The notes: generated from the letters alone by a model not told the origin. Positions 13,407-23,556 are shown, counted from the stretch's first letter. The stretch: DNA of 64,000 bases from Buttiauxella sp. B2 (GCF_006376615.1 NZ_VEXQ01000009.1:62001-126000), one strand, 5' to 3'. Numbers and translations are program-made.

Positions 13407-14465
13407 TTATTGGTTTTGCGATGGGATCCAGCAGCTGACTAGTAGGCCTATACCTTCCGGACCGTTATCCAGTGCTAATTTTCCGCGATGAAGCTGGACA
13501 ATACGCTGGACAATATTCAGCCCAAGCCCACTTCCACCATAACGTTCATCCATACGACGGAACGGATCAGTAATCGTCTGTCGATGTGCTTCGTTGATAC
13601 CAGGTCCTTGATCAGATACGGCAAGGCTCGTGCCATTATCCTGAGCAGCTAATGATACCGTTATAATACTTCCAACTGGGCTATAGCGGGATGCATTTTC
13701 CAAAAGGTTCCGCAGCATCAGGCGAAGTAAAACGGCATCACCCTGAACGATATTTTCTTTTTCTTCGGCCCAGATAATGGTTTGCCCACGTAAGGTAACC
13801 ATCTCTTCCATTTCCATTTTGAGTGGTGCGATGATGTCACGATACCAATTCAGCGTGTCGTAATGACCACTTGCCAAAGCTTGCCCGGCACGCGAGAGCA
13901 TCAGCAATTGCTCAATGATATGCATCAACTGATCGATACGCTCCAGCAGCATAGGCGCTTGCTGCACGCCTGAGTTTGCCATCAACTCGAGGTGCAACCG
14001 TATCCCCGCGAGCGGCGTACGTAACTCATGAGCAGCATCGGCGGTAAATAAACGTTCTTGTTGAATGGTATGGTCCAGCCGCGCCAGCAATTGGTTCAGG
14101 GATGTGGTAACTGCAACTATCTCTTCCATATCAGAATACATAGGCAGAGCTGATAAGTTATCGGCTGAACGGTTTGCAAGGCTGGTGCGCAGGCGATTCA
14201 ACGGACGGGTAATCCAGGTAATAGCCCAGAAAGAGAAAAACAGTGTGAAGCCGATCATCACCAGAGAAGGAACCAATAACGAAGCAATGGCCTCACGGAT
14301 CTCTTTTTCGACGTGCTGGTTTCGGGCTTTTGCAGATAATGTTTCGCTTACCAGAAAGCTGATTTGCTCCCGGCTTTCATGCCATAACCAGATAACGCTT
14401 ATGAGTTGGAAAAATAGCAGAATGAGTGCGAGCAGAATCATCAGTCGCTGACGCATGCTGTTCAT
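13407..14465 (-). CDS. pmrB: PmrB (BasS)-like sensor histidine kinase
   Basis: This 352-residue membrane kinase has two transmembrane helices (about 7-27 and 65-85) around a short periplasmic loop, then a HAMP region, an H-box FTADAAHELRTPLAG with His146, an N-box LRNLLENASRYSP and G-boxes DQGPGI and GGSGLGLNIV. The periplasmic loop carries two ExxE motifs (Glu30/Glu33 in HESREQ and Glu55/Glu58 in KEIREA). These correspond to the iron-sensing motifs of Salmonella PmrB and are the main reason for the name. It overlaps pmrA by 4 bp. PmrAB normally controls lipid A modification and polymyxin resistance. Unlike in E. coli, no eptA gene adjoins it. Confidence 0.8.
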   Translation of the reverse strand: MNSMRQRLMILLALILLFFQLISVIWLWHESREQISFLVSETLSAKARNQHVEKEIREAIASLLVPSLVMIGFTLFFSFWAITWITRPLNRLRTSLANRSADNLSALPMYSDMEEIVAVTTSLNQLLARLDHTIQQERLFTADAAHELRTPLAGIRLHLELMANSGVQQAPMLLERIDQLMHIIEQLLMLSRAGQALASGHYDTLNWYRDIIAPLKMEMEEMVTLRGQTIIWAEEKENIVQGDAVLLRLMLRNLLENASRYSPVGSIITVSLAAQDNGTSLAVSDQGPGINEAHRQTITDPFRRMDERYGGSGLGLNIVQRIVQLHRGKLALDNGPEGIGLLVSCWIPSQNQ

Positions 14466-15124
14466 GTGCGGCTCTCCAGGCGATAGCCAACTCCACGTAT
14501 TGTTTTGATTCTGTCTTTACCTAACTTACGTCGCAGATTGTGGATATGTACTTCCAGCGTGTTTGAACCCGGATCGTCCTGCCAGCTGTAGATATCTTGC
14601 TGCAATGTTTCACGGTGCACAGTCTGCCCGATACGCATCATCAAACGCGTCAGTAATGCGAATTCTTTCGGGGTGATTTCGACCGGCAGGTTTTGCAACA
14701 ATACTTGCTGAGTTTGCAGATTGAGCGTCAGGTCGTCATGCTGAAGAAGGTTGTCGCTATGACCCTGATAACGGCGAATCAATGCCCGGGTACGGGCTTG
14801 CAGTTCGGCGAGTGCGAAAGGTTTAACCAGGTAATCATCGGCACCAGAATCTAGTCCACTCACTCTATCTTCTAACGCATCGCGAGCCGTCAGTATTAGC
14901 ACTGGTGTGCTGATACTACGGCGACGCCATTGCCGCAATAGAGTGGCGCCATCTTTATCTGGCAGGCCAAGATCGAGGATGATCATGCCGTATTCACTAC
15001 TTTCTATCAGCGCATCTGCTTCGGCAGCCGTCGTTGCGCAATCAAGAGCGTAACCCTCGTTGTTGAGTGCCAGTACCAGGCCTTCCCGTAACAGTAAATC
15101 GTCTTCAACAATCAGCAGTTTCAT
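14462..15124 (-). CDS. pmrA: PmrA (BasR)-like response regulator
   Basis: A 220-residue OmpR-family regulator. The receiver domain (1-115) has the acidic pocket ED at 7-8, the phosphorylated Asp51 in LDLGLPD, and Lys in LVKPFAL. The C-terminal winged helix (about 125-218) contains NTLEVHIHNLRRKLGKDRI and the ending TIRGVGYRLE. Its partner kinase gene overlaps its 3' end. It starts 3 bp after the dacB stop codon, so a dacB-pmrA-pmrB operon is likely. QseB-like regulators share this architecture; the ExxE motifs of the kinase favour PmrA. Confidence 0.82.
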   Translation of the reverse strand: MKLLIVEDDLLLREGLVLALNNEGYALDCATTAAEADALIESSEYGMIILDLGLPDKDGATLLRQWRRRSISTPVLILTARDALEDRVSGLDSGADDYLVKPFALAELQARTRALIRRYQGHSDNLLQHDDLTLNLQTQQVLLQNLPVEITPKEFALLTRLMMRIGQTVHRETLQQDIYSWQDDPGSNTLEVHIHNLRRKLGKDRIKTIRGVGYRLESRT

Positions 15125-15127
15125 AAC

Positions 15128-16561
15128 TTAATTATTCTGGTAGATATCCTTATAGAGACGACTTTCAAAGCGCACTAATGGGATACGACGGTTGCGTTGA
15201 TCGGCAGGCTCTACAGCATAGCCGGACAAATATTGCACAAAGGCCATTCGTTGGCCGCTGGCAGTAGTAATAAATCCAGCAAGGTTATACACCCCTTGCA
15301 GTGAACCGGTTTTAGCAGAAACTTTGCCATCAACACCTGCTTGATGGAGACCCGCGCGATACTGCAATGAACCATCATAACCGGCTAATGGCAACATTGA
15401 GATAAAGTTAAGCTGGTTGTCATTCTGAGCGATATATTGCAATACCTGCATCATTGTGGCTGGAGAAATAAGGTTGTGACGAGAGAGTCCCGAACCATCC
15501 ACAACGATACTGTTACCTAAATCCACACCGGCTTTTTGCCGCAGGATTTGTCGCACTGCATCAGCACCGGAACGCCAGGTTCCTGGCACCCCAAAACGGT
15601 TATGACCGATAGTACGGAAAACGGTATCGGCAATCATGTTGTCCGATTTCTTGAGCATTACCTTTAGCAAATCGTGCAGCGGGGCAGATTGCTTGCTAGC
15701 GATAACTGTTCCCGGTGTATTGGACTGCGTCTGGCGTAACAAGGTTCCGCTGTAGCTGATCCCGGCCTCTTTAAGCTCGGCTTTTAAAATTGCGCCTGCG
15801 TAACTTGCACCATCTTGTATTGCGAAAGCCAGCGGGAGAGGGTCTGCTCGTTGCGTCATACAGCCGGTAAGTGTGAAGCGATTCAGATCGCCAGGTACGA
15901 CATCCAGTTCGCAATATTGTGCGTCAGGAGAACCTTTTGCGAGCGTACGAACCTGGCTGTTCATCACAACAGGATAGTAAGAAGCGATACGAATGAACGC
16001 TAAGTCGTCAGCTTTGGGGGCGCTGTAGAGTGAAACAGAGAAGCAGTTCCGGTCGACAATCGCGGCGGCTGGTGGGGCGCTAAAACATTGCGTCATATCA
16101 TTCCACGGCCAACCAGGTGCTTTGTCATGACTTGCAAAAACCGATGTGTCGATCAGCACGTTGCCCTGAATTTGCTGTACACCTGATTTTTTCAGTACTG
16201 CAACCAAATTGCGAATATCCTGTCGTTTTAGCGTTGGATCGCCACCAAATCGCGCAATCAGGTCACCCTGTAAGACGCCATTGCTGACTTGCGCATGGCT
16301 TTCAAGGGTAGTGGTAAACTGGAAATCTGGGCCTAACTGCAATAATGCCGCCAAAGCCGTGATGACCTTTTGTGTACTGGCAGGTAGCGCCATTTGCTGA
16401 CTGTGATAGTCAATCGATGGCGCAGGCGCACCAATTTTTTGCACCATCAATGCCAGGTTCGCACCTGCGGGCAACTGGGAGGTATAGTCTTCAACGTTGG
16501 CTGCCTGGACGGTAAACACCACAGCACTGGTCAATCCAATCACAAATCTAAAAAATCGCAT
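15128..16561 (-). CDS. dacB: DacB, penicillin-binding protein 4
   Basis: DacB is a periplasmic D-alanyl-D-alanine carboxypeptidase and endopeptidase of the peptidase S13 family. The 477-residue precursor has the E. coli length and a signal peptide ending near VFTVQA. The three penicillin-binding motifs are seen: SxxK with Ser62 (ASTQK), SDN in KKSDNMIAD, and KTG in SAKTGSLQG. It is divergent from greA and appears to head an operon with pmrA and pmrB, linking cell-wall and envelope-stress genes in one transcript. Confidence 0.96.
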   Translation of the reverse strand: MRFFRFVIGLTSAVVFTVQAANVEDYTSQLPAGANLALMVQKIGAPAPSIDYHSQQMALPASTQKVITALAALLQLGPDFQFTTTLESHAQVSNGVLQGDLIARFGGDPTLKRQDIRNLVAVLKKSGVQQIQGNVLIDTSVFASHDKAPGWPWNDMTQCFSAPPAAAIVDRNCFSVSLYSAPKADDLAFIRIASYYPVVMNSQVRTLAKGSPDAQYCELDVVPGDLNRFTLTGCMTQRADPLPLAFAIQDGASYAGAILKAELKEAGISYSGTLLRQTQSNTPGTVIASKQSAPLHDLLKVMLKKSDNMIADTVFRTIGHNRFGVPGTWRSGADAVRQILRQKAGVDLGNSIVVDGSGLSRHNLISPATMMQVLQYIAQNDNQLNFISMLPLAGYDGSLQYRAGLHQAGVDGKVSAKTGSLQGVYNLAGFITTASGQRMAFVQYLSGYAVEPADQRNRRIPLVRFESRLYKDIYQNN

Positions 16562-16816
16562 AATCTCGCGGTAACAACCTGGAAACGTGTCGTCATACTA
16601 CGGTGCATCGCAGTGCAAAGTAAACGATGACCCTCAGTGAACTCCAGGGTAAAATACAGGTCAATTTGGAATCCGTTACTGTCCTGGTGTTTTACGCCGG
16701 GTCAGTTTTATTTTGCTTAGTGCCAGGGGTTTGCCTTCTTTTTATGCAAACCAGGCTCTGGATTCAGAAGTGCCATCAGGCAGTTCTGAACAGGAAAGTT
16801 TTGAAGAGGTATAACA
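16562..16816 (+). promoter_or_regulatory. dacB / greA divergent region and greA leader
   Basis: This 255-bp gap separates dacB (minus) and greA (plus). It contains a small hairpin ACCCT...AGGGT near 16630-16651. In E. coli the greA leader gives rise to short GraL transcripts ending at an early terminator, and an equivalent may exist here; I see no strong stem plus T-run that proves it. An open frame from 16627 that runs into greA lacks family features. Confidence 0.35.
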
Positions 16817-17293
16817 ATGCAACCTATTCCGATGACCCTACGTGGCGCAGAAAGATTACGTGAAGAGCTGGATTTCCTGAAGTCTGTGCGTCGCCCTCAA
16901 ATTATTGCCGCGATTGCTGACGCTCGTGAACACGGCGATTTAAAAGAAAACGCTGAGTACCATGCTGCACGTGAGCAACAGGGCTTTTGCGAAGGCCGTA
17001 TTCAGGATATCGAAGCTAAGCTGTCTAACGCTCAGGTTATCGATATTGCAAAAATACCGAATAATGGTCGTGTCATTTTTGGCGCAAGTGTGACGGTTTT
17101 GAATCTGGATAGCGATGAAGAGCAGACTTATCGTATTGTTGGCGATGATGAAGCTGATTTTAAACAGAATCTTATTTCGGTGAATTCACCGATTGCTCGT
17201 GGCCTTGTGGGTAAAGAGCAGGATGACGTCGTTGTTATCCGCACGCCGGGTGGCGATGTAGAGTTTGAAATCGTAAAAGTGGAATATTTATAA
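16817..17293 (+). CDS. greA: GreA, transcript cleavage factor
   Basis: GreA binds the secondary channel of RNA polymerase and stimulates cleavage of backtracked RNA. The 158-residue product matches E. coli in length. The N-terminal coiled coil carries the catalytic acidic tip ([17 protein letters not shown], with the DxxxE acidic pair), and a C-terminal FKBP-like domain ends in [22 protein letters not shown] lies upstream of the ATG. A bidirectional terminator separates it from the convergent yhbY. Confidence 0.97.
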   Translation: MQPIPMTLRGAERLREELDFLKSVRRPQIIAAIADAREHGDLKENAEYHAAREQQGFCEGRIQDIEAKLSNAQVIDIAKIPNNGRVIFGASVTVLNLDSDEEQTYRIVGDDEADFKQNLISVNSPIARGLVGKEQDDVVVIRTPGGDVEFEIVKVEYL

Positions 17294-17340
17294 TACCTGC
17301 TACGCTTTTTTATGGCGTGGCGTATTGTAAAGAAAGGAAA

Positions 17341-17362
17341 AAGGCCGCATTGCGGCCTTTTA
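17341..17362. terminator. Bidirectional terminator, greA / yhbY
   Basis: The stem AAGGCCGCA / TGCGGCCTT has A residues before it and T residues after it, so it can serve both convergent genes. Confidence 0.87.
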
Positions 17363-17399
17363 TCAACTAACAGAGCGTGGCATTTTGCACACTCTCTGC

Positions 17400-17693
17400 T
17401 TATTTTGGCAGAGAAACTTTGCGCTCTTTAGTCGGGCGATAGAGCACCAGCGTTTTACCGATAACCTGTACATTACAGGCGCCGGTTTCACGCACGATGG
17501 CATCCACGATCAAGGTTTTAGTTTCGCGATCTTCTGTTGCGATTTTCACCTTGATTAACTCATGATGTTCAAGCGCTAGCTCAATCTCGGCCAGCACCCC
17601 TTCGGTCAAACCGTTGTTGCCAAGCATAACTACTGGCTTGAGCGGATGAGCAAGGCCTTTCAGGTGCTGTTTTTGTTTAGTACTCAGATTCAT
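17400..17693 (-). CDS. yhbY: YhbY, CRM-domain 50S assembly factor
   Basis: A 97-residue RNA-binding protein of the CRM domain family, linked to 50S ribosome assembly. The whole protein is the domain: LKGLAHPLKPVVMLGNNGLTE at the N-terminus contains the GxxG loop (GNNG), and HHELIKVKIA follows. It is divergent from rlmE. It matches the E. coli protein in length and position. Confidence 0.95.
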   Translation of the reverse strand: MNLSTKQKQHLKGLAHPLKPVVMLGNNGLTEGVLAEIELALEHHELIKVKIATEDRETKTLIVDAIVRETGACNVQVIGKTLVLYRPTKERKVSLPK

Positions 17694-17715
17694 CGTATTT
17701 TTTGCTTACGTTGGG

Positions 17716-17744
17716 ATTGAAAACGGTTCATTCTACCGCCATAT
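17716..17744 (+). promoter_or_regulatory. Heat-shock (sigma-32) type promoter of rlmE-ftsH
   Basis: ATTGAAA (17716-17722) and CGCCATAT (17737-17744) are separated by 14 bp. They match the sigma-32 consensus CTTGAAA and CCCCATNT at 6 of 7 and 7 of 8 positions. In E. coli the ftsJ(rlmE)-ftsH operon is a heat-shock operon, so the location fits. Confidence 0.65.
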
Positions 17745-17818
17745 CTCTCGTATCGCCAATCGGCTGTGCTGATAACTCTACAGCCTGCTACTCACGATGA
17801 ACAAAGTTGGAAATTGAG

Positions 17819-18448
17819 ATGACAGGTAAAAAGCGTTCTGCCAGCTCTAGTCGCTGGCTGCAGGAACACTTTAGCGATAAATATGTAATTCAGGCGCAGA
17901 AAAAAGGGTTGCGTTCCCGTGCCTGGTTTAAACTTGATGAAATACAGCAAAGTGACAAACTTTTTAAGCCAGGAATGACAATTGTCGATCTTGGTGCTGC
18001 TCCCGGGGGCTGGTCACAATATGTGGTGACTCAAATCGGGAATCAGGGGCGAATCATTGCTTGCGATCTTTTACCAATGGATCCTATCGTTGGTGTTGAC
18101 TTTCTTCAGGGTGATTTTCGTGATGAATTAGTCGTGAAAGCTCTGTTGGATCGTGTTGGTGACAGTAAAGTTCAGGTTGTCATGTCAGATATGGCTCCAA
18201 ATATGAGCGGGACACCGGCAGTAGATATTCCTCGGTCTATGTATTTAGTAGAACTGGCACTGGAAATGTGTCGTGATGTTCTTGCACCGGGCGGTAGTTT
18301 TTTAGTGAAAGTGTTTCAGGGCGAAGGTTTCGATGAATACCTGCGAGAAATTCGCTCCCTGTTTACGACTGTTAAAGTTCGTAAACCGGACTCTTCTCGT
18401 GCCCGCTCACGTGAAGTGTACATTGTAGCGACAGGGCGAAAACTATAG
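17819..18448 (+). CDS. rlmE: RlmE (FtsJ/RrmJ), 23S rRNA Um2552 methyltransferase
   Basis: RlmE 2'-O-methylates U2552 in the A-loop of 23S rRNA at a late stage of 50S assembly. The start at 17819 gives 209 residues as in E. coli; the longer start adds four residues. The SAM-binding motif [12 protein letters not shown] is present, with the catalytic K-D-K-E set visible in [25 protein letters not shown] and SREVYIV. It is upstream of ftsH in the same operon and behind a sigma-32 type promoter. Confidence 0.97.
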   Translation: MTGKKRSASSSRWLQEHFSDKYVIQAQKKGLRSRAWFKLDEIQQSDKLFKPGMTIVDLGAAPGGWSQYVVTQIGNQGRIIACDLLPMDPIVGVDFLQGDFRDELVVKALLDRVGDSKVQVVMSDMAPNMSGTPAVDIPRSMYLVELALEMCRDVLAPGGSFLVKVFQGEGFDEYLREIRSLFTTVKVRKPDSSRARSREVYIVATGRKL

Positions 18449-18495
18449 TACCCTGACGCTGTTTGTTAACACAGTTGTAATATGAGGTTAATCCC

Positions 18496-20442
18496 TTGAG
18501 TGACATGGCGAAAAACCTAATACTCTGGCTGGTCATCGCGGTTGTGCTGATGTCTGTGTTCCAGAGCTTTGGGCCCAGCGAGTCTAATGGCCGTAGGGTG
18601 GATTATTCCACTTTCCTGTCTGAAGTAAATCAGGACCAGGTACGTGAAGCTCGTATCAACGGACGTGAAATCAACGTTACCAAGAAAGATAGTAACCGAT
18701 ACACGACTTACATCCCCGTTAACGATCCTAAGCTGCTTGATAATCTGCTGACCAAAAATGTGAAAGTAGTAGGCGAACCGCCTGAAGAGCCAAGTTTGTT
18801 GGCTTCTATTTTCATTTCTTGGTTCCCAATGCTATTGCTGATTGGTGTTTGGATCTTCTTTATGCGTCAAATGCAGGGCGGTGGTGGTAAAGGTGCCATG
18901 TCGTTCGGCAAGAGTAAGGCGCGTATGTTGACCGAAGACCAAATTAAAACCACTTTTGCCGACGTTGCAGGTTGTGACGAAGCAAAAGATGAGGTTGCTG
19001 AGCTGGTTGAGTACCTTCGCGAACCAAGCCGTTTCCAGAAACTCGGTGGTAAGATTCCGAAGGGCGTGCTGATGGTTGGCCCTCCGGGTACCGGTAAAAC
19101 CTTGCTGGCGAAAGCCATTGCGGGTGAAGCGAAAGTGCCATTCTTTACTATTTCCGGTTCTGACTTCGTAGAAATGTTCGTGGGCGTGGGCGCATCCCGT
19201 GTTCGTGATATGTTCGAACAAGCTAAGAAAGCGGCTCCATGTATCATCTTCATTGATGAAATTGACGCCGTAGGCCGTCAACGTGGTGCAGGTTTAGGTG
19301 GTGGTCACGATGAACGTGAACAGACTCTAAATCAGATGCTGGTTGAAATGGATGGTTTCGAAGGTAACGAAGGTATCATCGTTATTGCAGCGACTAACCG
19401 TCCAGACGTGCTTGACCCAGCGTTGCTGCGTCCAGGTCGTTTTGACCGTCAGGTTGTTGTTGGTCTGCCAGATGTACGTGGCCGTGAGCAAATCCTGAAA
19501 GTGCATATGCGCCGTGTGCCGTTGTCTCCAGATATCGACGCAGCAATTATTGCTCGTGGTACTCCAGGCTTCTCCGGTGCTGACCTTGCAAACCTGGTCA
19601 ACGAAGCGGCTCTGTTTGCTGCCCGCGGCAACAAACGTGTGGTTTCGATGGTTGAATTCGAAAAAGCGAAAGACAAAATCATGATGGGTGCGGAACGTCG
19701 CTCCATGGTGATGACAGAAGCGCAAAAAGAATCCACCGCATACCACGAAGCAGGACATGCGATTATTGGTCGCCTGGTGCCTGAGCACGATCCGGTACAT
19801 AAAGTAACGATTATCCCGCGCGGTCGTGCGCTGGGTGTAACTTTCTTCCTGCCGGAAGGTGATGCGATCAGTGCAAGTCGTCAGAAACTGGAAAGTCAGA
19901 TTTCTACGCTGTACGGTGGTCGACTGGCTGAAGAGCTTATTTATGGTGCTGAGCATGTTTCTACCGGTGCGTCTAACGACATTAAAGTAGCAACATCTAT
20001 TGCCCGTAACATGGTTACCCAATGGGGCTTCTCTGAAAAACTCGGTCCGTTGCTGTATGCGGAAGAGGAAGGCGAAGTATTCCTGGGTCGTTCCGTGGCG
20101 AAAGCAAAACATATGTCCGATGAAACAGCACGTATCATCGATCAGGAAGTTAAGCTGTTGATTGAGCGCAACTATGCTCGTGCGCGCCAGCTACTGAATG
20201 AAAATATGGATATTCTCCACACCATGAAAGACGCGTTGATGAAGTATGAAACCATCGATGCGCCACAGATTGATGATCTGATGAATCGCCGTGATGTGCG
20301 TCCACCTGCAGGTTGGGAGGAATCAAATAACGGTAACAACAATTCTGACAACAATGGTACACCTCGTGCACCGCGTCCGGTTGATGAACCGAATACGCCT
20401 AATCCTGGTAACACTATGTCAGAGCAGTTGGGCGACAAATAA
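18496..20442 (+). CDS. ftsH: FtsH, membrane AAA+ zinc metalloprotease
   Basis: FtsH degrades LpxC, sigma-32, YccA and misassembled membrane proteins, and so controls LPS synthesis and the heat-shock response. Two transmembrane helices (about 8-24 and 100-120) flank a periplasmic domain. The AAA+ module has Walker A GPPGTGKT, Walker B IIFIDEID and SRH segments, and the protease has the zinc motif HEAGH. The C-terminus is Asn/Pro rich and ends MSEQLGDK. The TTG at 18496 lies 8 nt from GAGG and gives 648 residues. The ATG at 18505 (645 residues, the usual annotation) has a poorer 17-nt spacing. Confidence 0.97.
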   Translation: MSDMAKNLILWLVIAVVLMSVFQSFGPSESNGRRVDYSTFLSEVNQDQVREARINGREINVTKKDSNRYTTYIPVNDPKLLDNLLTKNVKVVGEPPEEPSLLASIFISWFPMLLLIGVWIFFMRQMQGGGGKGAMSFGKSKARMLTEDQIKTTFADVAGCDEAKDEVAELVEYLREPSRFQKLGGKIPKGVLMVGPPGTGKTLLAKAIAGEAKVPFFTISGSDFVEMFVGVGASRVRDMFEQAKKAAPCIIFIDEIDAVGRQRGAGLGGGHDEREQTLNQMLVEMDGFEGNEGIIVIAATNRPDVLDPALLRPGRFDRQVVVGLPDVRGREQILKVHMRRVPLSPDIDAAIIARGTPGFSGADLANLVNEAALFAARGNKRVVSMVEFEKAKDKIMMGAERRSMVMTEAQKESTAYHEAGHAIIGRLVPEHDPVHKVTIIPRGRALGVTFFLPEGDAISASRQKLESQISTLYGGRLAEELIYGAEHVSTGASNDIKVATSIARNMVTQWGFSEKLGPLLYAEEEGEVFLGRSVAKAKHMSDETARIIDQEVKLLIERNYARARQLLNENMDILHTMKDALMKYETIDAPQIDDLMNRRDVRPPAGWEESNNGNNNSDNNGTPRAPRPVDEPNTPNPGNTMSEQLGDK

Positions 20443-20477
20443 GTCGTATCTGCCAGATGTTAATGCAGTAATCTATA

Positions 20478-20508
20478 AAACCCTGGGCTTGTCCCGGGGT
20501 TTTTGTTT
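20478..20508 (+). terminator. Rho-independent terminator after ftsH
   Basis: The 10-bp stem AAACCCTGGG / CCCGGGGTTT (one G-T pair) is followed by a T-rich run. It lies 35 bp before folP. Confidence 0.85.
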
Positions 20509-20543
20509 TTTGTTTTAACCATAGTTAAATCAAGGGAGTATCG

Positions 20544-21392
20544 ATGAAACTCACAGCCCAGGGTAGCACGCTTGATCTTTCACATCCTCATATCATGGGG
20601 ATTTTGAATGTCACGCCAGACTCTTTTTCCGACGGTGGACAGCACAACTCGTTAGTTGAGGCCGTTAAACACGCTAACGCGATGATCAACGCCGGTGCGA
20701 CGATTATCGATATTGGTGGTGAGTCAACGCGCCCTGGGGCGGCTGAGGTGAGTGTCGAGGGCGAGTTGTCACGCGTGATACCCGTCGTAGAAGCTATTGC
20801 ACAACGCTTTGAAGTATGGATATCTGTAGATACTTCGAAACCTGAAGTTATTCGCGAATCGGCGCGTGTAGGCGCTCATATCATCAACGATATTCGTTCG
20901 CTGCAAGCGCCTGGCGCTCTTGAGGCTGCTGCGGAAACAGGTTTACCTGTTTGCCTGATGCACATGCAGGGTGAACCAAAGAATATGCAGCATGCACCTC
21001 ATTACACAGATGTGTTTTCTGATGTAAATCGCTTTTTTATCGACCAAATAGCTCGTTGCGAAGCGGCGGGTATCGCAAAAGAAAAATTGTTACTCGACCC
21101 AGGCTTCGGTTTCGGTAAAAATCTCACCCATAATTACCAACTTTTAGCCCGACTTTCCGAATTCCACCATTTTGGTTTACCGTTATTGGTGGGAATGTCG
21201 CGTAAATCAATGGTTGGCCAACTGCTAAACGTCGGACCGGATCAACGTCTTAGCGGTAGCCTTGCATGCGCAGTGATCTCTGCAATGCAGGGGGCTAGTA
21301 TCATTAGAGTTCACGATGTGAAAGAGTCAGTCGAAGCGATGCGCGTGGTGGAAGCCACACTTTCAGCGAAGGAAAAAAAACGCTATGAGTAA
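20544..21392 (+). CDS. folP: FolP, dihydropteroate synthase
   Basis: FolP joins 4-aminobenzoate to dihydropterin pyrophosphate in folate synthesis and is the sulfonamide target. The 282-residue TIM-barrel protein matches E. coli in length. Signature segments are [47 protein letters not shown] and GMSRKSM. A GGGAG site precedes the ATG. Its end overlaps the start of glmM by 8 bp, so the two are translationally coupled. Confidence 0.97.
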   Translation: MKLTAQGSTLDLSHPHIMGILNVTPDSFSDGGQHNSLVEAVKHANAMINAGATIIDIGGESTRPGAAEVSVEGELSRVIPVVEAIAQRFEVWISVDTSKPEVIRESARVGAHIINDIRSLQAPGALEAAAETGLPVCLMHMQGEPKNMQHAPHYTDVFSDVNRFFIDQIARCEAAGIAKEKLLLDPGFGFGKNLTHNYQLLARLSEFHHFGLPLLVGMSRKSMVGQLLNVGPDQRLSGSLACAVISAMQGASIIRVHDVKESVEAMRVVEATLSAKEKKRYE

Positions 21393-22722
21393 CCGTAAAT
21401 ATTTTGGCACAGATGGCATTCGCGGTCGTGTAGGCGATTCCCCTATTACTCCTGATTTTGTACTTAAGCTTGGCTGGGCTGCGGGAAAAGTATTAGCGCG
21501 CCATGGCTCGCGTAAAATTATTATCGGCAAAGATACCCGTATCTCTGGCTATATGCTGGAGTCTGCGTTGGAAGCTGGTCTGGCTGCGGCAGGATTGTCA
21601 GCATCATTTACCGGCCCTATGCCAACGCCCGCTGTTGCTTATCTGACTCGAGCTTTCCGCGCTGAAGCCGGGATCGTTATTTCTGCATCGCATAACCCAT
21701 TTTATGATAACGGGATTAAATTCTTCTCCATTGACGGTACAAAATTGCCAGATGACGTTGAAGAAGCTATCGAAGCAGAAATGGAAAAAGAAATTACCTG
21801 TGTAGATTCTGCTGAGTTGGGTAAAGCTAGCCGCATTGTTGATGCTGCTGGCCGCTATATCGAATTTTGCAAAGGCACATTCCCTAACGAATTAAGCCTC
21901 AACGGCCTTAAAATTGTCGTTGATTGTGCCAATGGTGCGACTTACCACATTGCGCCAAATGTGCTGCGCGAATTGGGCGCTACGGTTATTCCGGTAGGTT
22001 GTGAACCAAATGGCGTCAACATCAATGAAAAATGTGGTGCAACTGACGTACGAATGCTTCAGGAGCGCGTGCTAGCCGAAAAAGCTGACATTGGTATTGC
22101 TCTTGATGGGGATGGTGACCGCGTGATCATGGTGGATAATCTGGGCCATAAAGTTGATGGCGACCAAATTCTTTACATCATCGCCCGCGAAGGCCTTCGG
22201 CAGGGCCAATTGCGCGGTGGTGCTGTTGGCACGCTGATGAGCAACATGGGTCTGGAGCTGGCATTGAAACAGCTGGGTATTCCTTTTGTTCGTGCAAAAG
22301 TGGGTGACCGTTATGTGTTGGAAAAACTTCAGGAAAAAGGCTGGAGAATTGGCGCTGAGAACTCAGGACATGTAATTCTGTTGGATAAAACTACCACAGG
22401 TGACGGTATAGTCGCAGGGTTGCAAGTACTTACTGCAATGGTGCGTAACCACATGAGCTTGCATGATTTGTGCAGCGGAATGAAATTATTCCCGCAGATT
22501 CTGGTTAATGTGCGTTTTACAGCAGGTAGCGGTGATCCACTGGAACACGATACTGTGAAAAAAGTGACCGCAGAAGTGGAAGAAGCTCTGGGTAACCGTG
22601 GGCGTGTGCTGCTGCGCAAATCAGGGACAGAACCTTTAATCCGTGTGATGGTTGAAGGCGAAGATGAAGCACTGGTCATTGAATATGCCAATCGTATTGC
22701 TGATGCAGTAAAGGCAGTTTAA
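21385..22722 (+). CDS. glmM: GlmM, phosphoglucosamine mutase
   Basis: GlmM converts glucosamine 6-phosphate to glucosamine 1-phosphate on the path to UDP-GlcNAc, feeding peptidoglycan (murA in this window) and LPS. The 445-residue protein has the alpha-D-phosphohexomutase domains in order: phosphoserine loop [13 protein letters not shown] (Ser near 102), metal-binding DGDGDR, sugar-binding GAENSGH, and C-terminal phosphate-binding [12 protein letters not shown]. Length equals E. coli. A terminator follows. Confidence 0.97.
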   Translation: MSNRKYFGTDGIRGRVGDSPITPDFVLKLGWAAGKVLARHGSRKIIIGKDTRISGYMLESALEAGLAAAGLSASFTGPMPTPAVAYLTRAFRAEAGIVISASHNPFYDNGIKFFSIDGTKLPDDVEEAIEAEMEKEITCVDSAELGKASRIVDAAGRYIEFCKGTFPNELSLNGLKIVVDCANGATYHIAPNVLRELGATVIPVGCEPNGVNINEKCGATDVRMLQERVLAEKADIGIALDGDGDRVIMVDNLGHKVDGDQILYIIAREGLRQGQLRGGAVGTLMSNMGLELALKQLGIPFVRAKVGDRYVLEKLQEKGWRIGAENSGHVILLDKTTTGDGIVAGLQVLTAMVRNHMSLHDLCSGMKLFPQILVNVRFTAGSGDPLEHDTVKKVTAEVEEALGNRGRVLLRKSGTEPLIRVMVEGEDEALVIEYANRIADAVKAV

Positions 22723-22745
22723 AACATCACCTTGGTGATAGCGTG

Positions 22746-22772
22746 AAAAGGCGGCATCTACCGCCTTTTTTA
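22746..22772 (+). terminator. Rho-independent terminator after glmM
   Basis: The stem AAAAGGCGG / CCGCCTTTT with loop CATCTA is followed by further T residues. Confidence 0.88.
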
Positions 22773-22834
22773 TAAACAAAATGCAATGTATTGCTGTTTT
22801 TTTCCGCAGTCAGCGAAATGTGAATAAATTGCCC

Positions 22835-22863
22835 TTGCGCCTCTCCCTGGCTTTGGTTAGTAT
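22835..22863 (+). promoter_or_regulatory. Sigma-70 promoter upstream of secG
   Basis: TTGCGC (22835-22840) and TAGTAT (22858-22863) are spaced by 17 bp in the glmM/secG gap. They would start a transcript about 85 nt before secG, possibly continuing into the tRNA genes. Confidence 0.55.
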
Positions 22864-22954
22864 TCTCACCCGCTTCAGTGGGTAAACTTAAACGTATCCG
22901 CTTGACTGGTTTGAAGCTTTGGTATGCGGTAAAACCGCAAGGAACAGGTTGATT

Positions 22955-23284
22955 ATGTACGAAGCTCTTTTAGTTGTTTTCCTTATTGTAGCCTTGGGCC
23001 TTGTAGGTCTTATCATGCTGCAGCAAGGTAAAGGCGCTGATATGGGAGCCTCCTTCGGAGCAGGCGCTTCCGCTACGCTGTTTGGTTCAAATGGTTCAGG
23101 TAATTTCATGACCCGTATGACCGCTGTGTTAGCAACGCTGTTCTTTATCATCAGCCTGGTACTGGGTAACCTCAATACCAACAAAACCGATAAAGGAAGT
23201 GTGTGGGATAATTTAACTCAGCCAACAAAAACTGAGTCACAGCCAGCGGCACTTACCAAGCCGAGCAGCGATATCCCGCAGTAA
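22955..23284 (+). CDS. secG: SecG, preprotein translocase subunit
   Basis: SecG is the small third subunit of the SecYEG channel. The ATG at 22955 gives 109 residues (E. coli 110), beginning [20 protein letters not shown]. There are two transmembrane segments (about 3-22 and 52-72) joined by a glycine/serine-rich loop ([20 protein letters not shown]), with a polar C-terminal tail ending SSDIPQ. A longer reading from 22919 is not supported. Gene order secG-tRNA-Leu-tRNA-fMet-rimP is that of E. coli. Confidence 0.95.
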   Translation: MYEALLVVFLIVALGLVGLIMLQQGKGADMGASFGAGASATLFGSNGSGNFMTRMTAVLATLFFIISLVLGNLNTNKTDKGSVWDNLTQPTKTESQPAALTKPSSDIPQ

Positions 23285-23332
23285 TAAGCAGTAAGCTTCT
23301 GTGCGGTAAGATTTGATTGCCGTACGCAAAGT

Positions 23333-23419
23333 GCCGAGGTGGTGGAATTGGTAGACACGCTACCTTGAGGTGGTAGTGCCCGATTGGGCTTACGGGTTCA
23401 AGTCCCGTCCTCGGTACCA
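23333..23419 (+). tRNA. leuU: tRNA-Leu (anticodon GAG)
   Basis: An 87-nt class II tRNA with a long variable arm, acceptor stem GCCGAGG / CCTCGGT, anticodon GAG in CTTGAGGT, T-loop GGTTCAAGTCC and an encoded CCA end. It matches E. coli leuU in size and position. Confidence 0.97.
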
Positions 23420-23434
23420 AAATTCCTGCAATTC

Positions 23435-23463
23435 TTGCATTTAATGCAATTCTGGCGTAGTAT
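23435..23463 (+). promoter_or_regulatory. Promoter of the initiator tRNA gene
   Basis: TTGCAT (23435-23440) and TAGTAT (23458-23463) are 17 bp apart and lie 16 bp upstream of the tRNA-fMet gene. This is where a promoter for metY and the rimP-nusA-infB operon is known in E. coli. Confidence 0.65.
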
Positions 23464-23479
23464 TTGCCACGTTTTCGGA

Positions 23480-23556
<77 letters not shown>

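Noticed and set aside
16627-16863. 78-codon open frame running into greA
   Set aside because: It overlaps the greA start in another frame, lacks a ribosome-binding site and is better explained as the greA leader.
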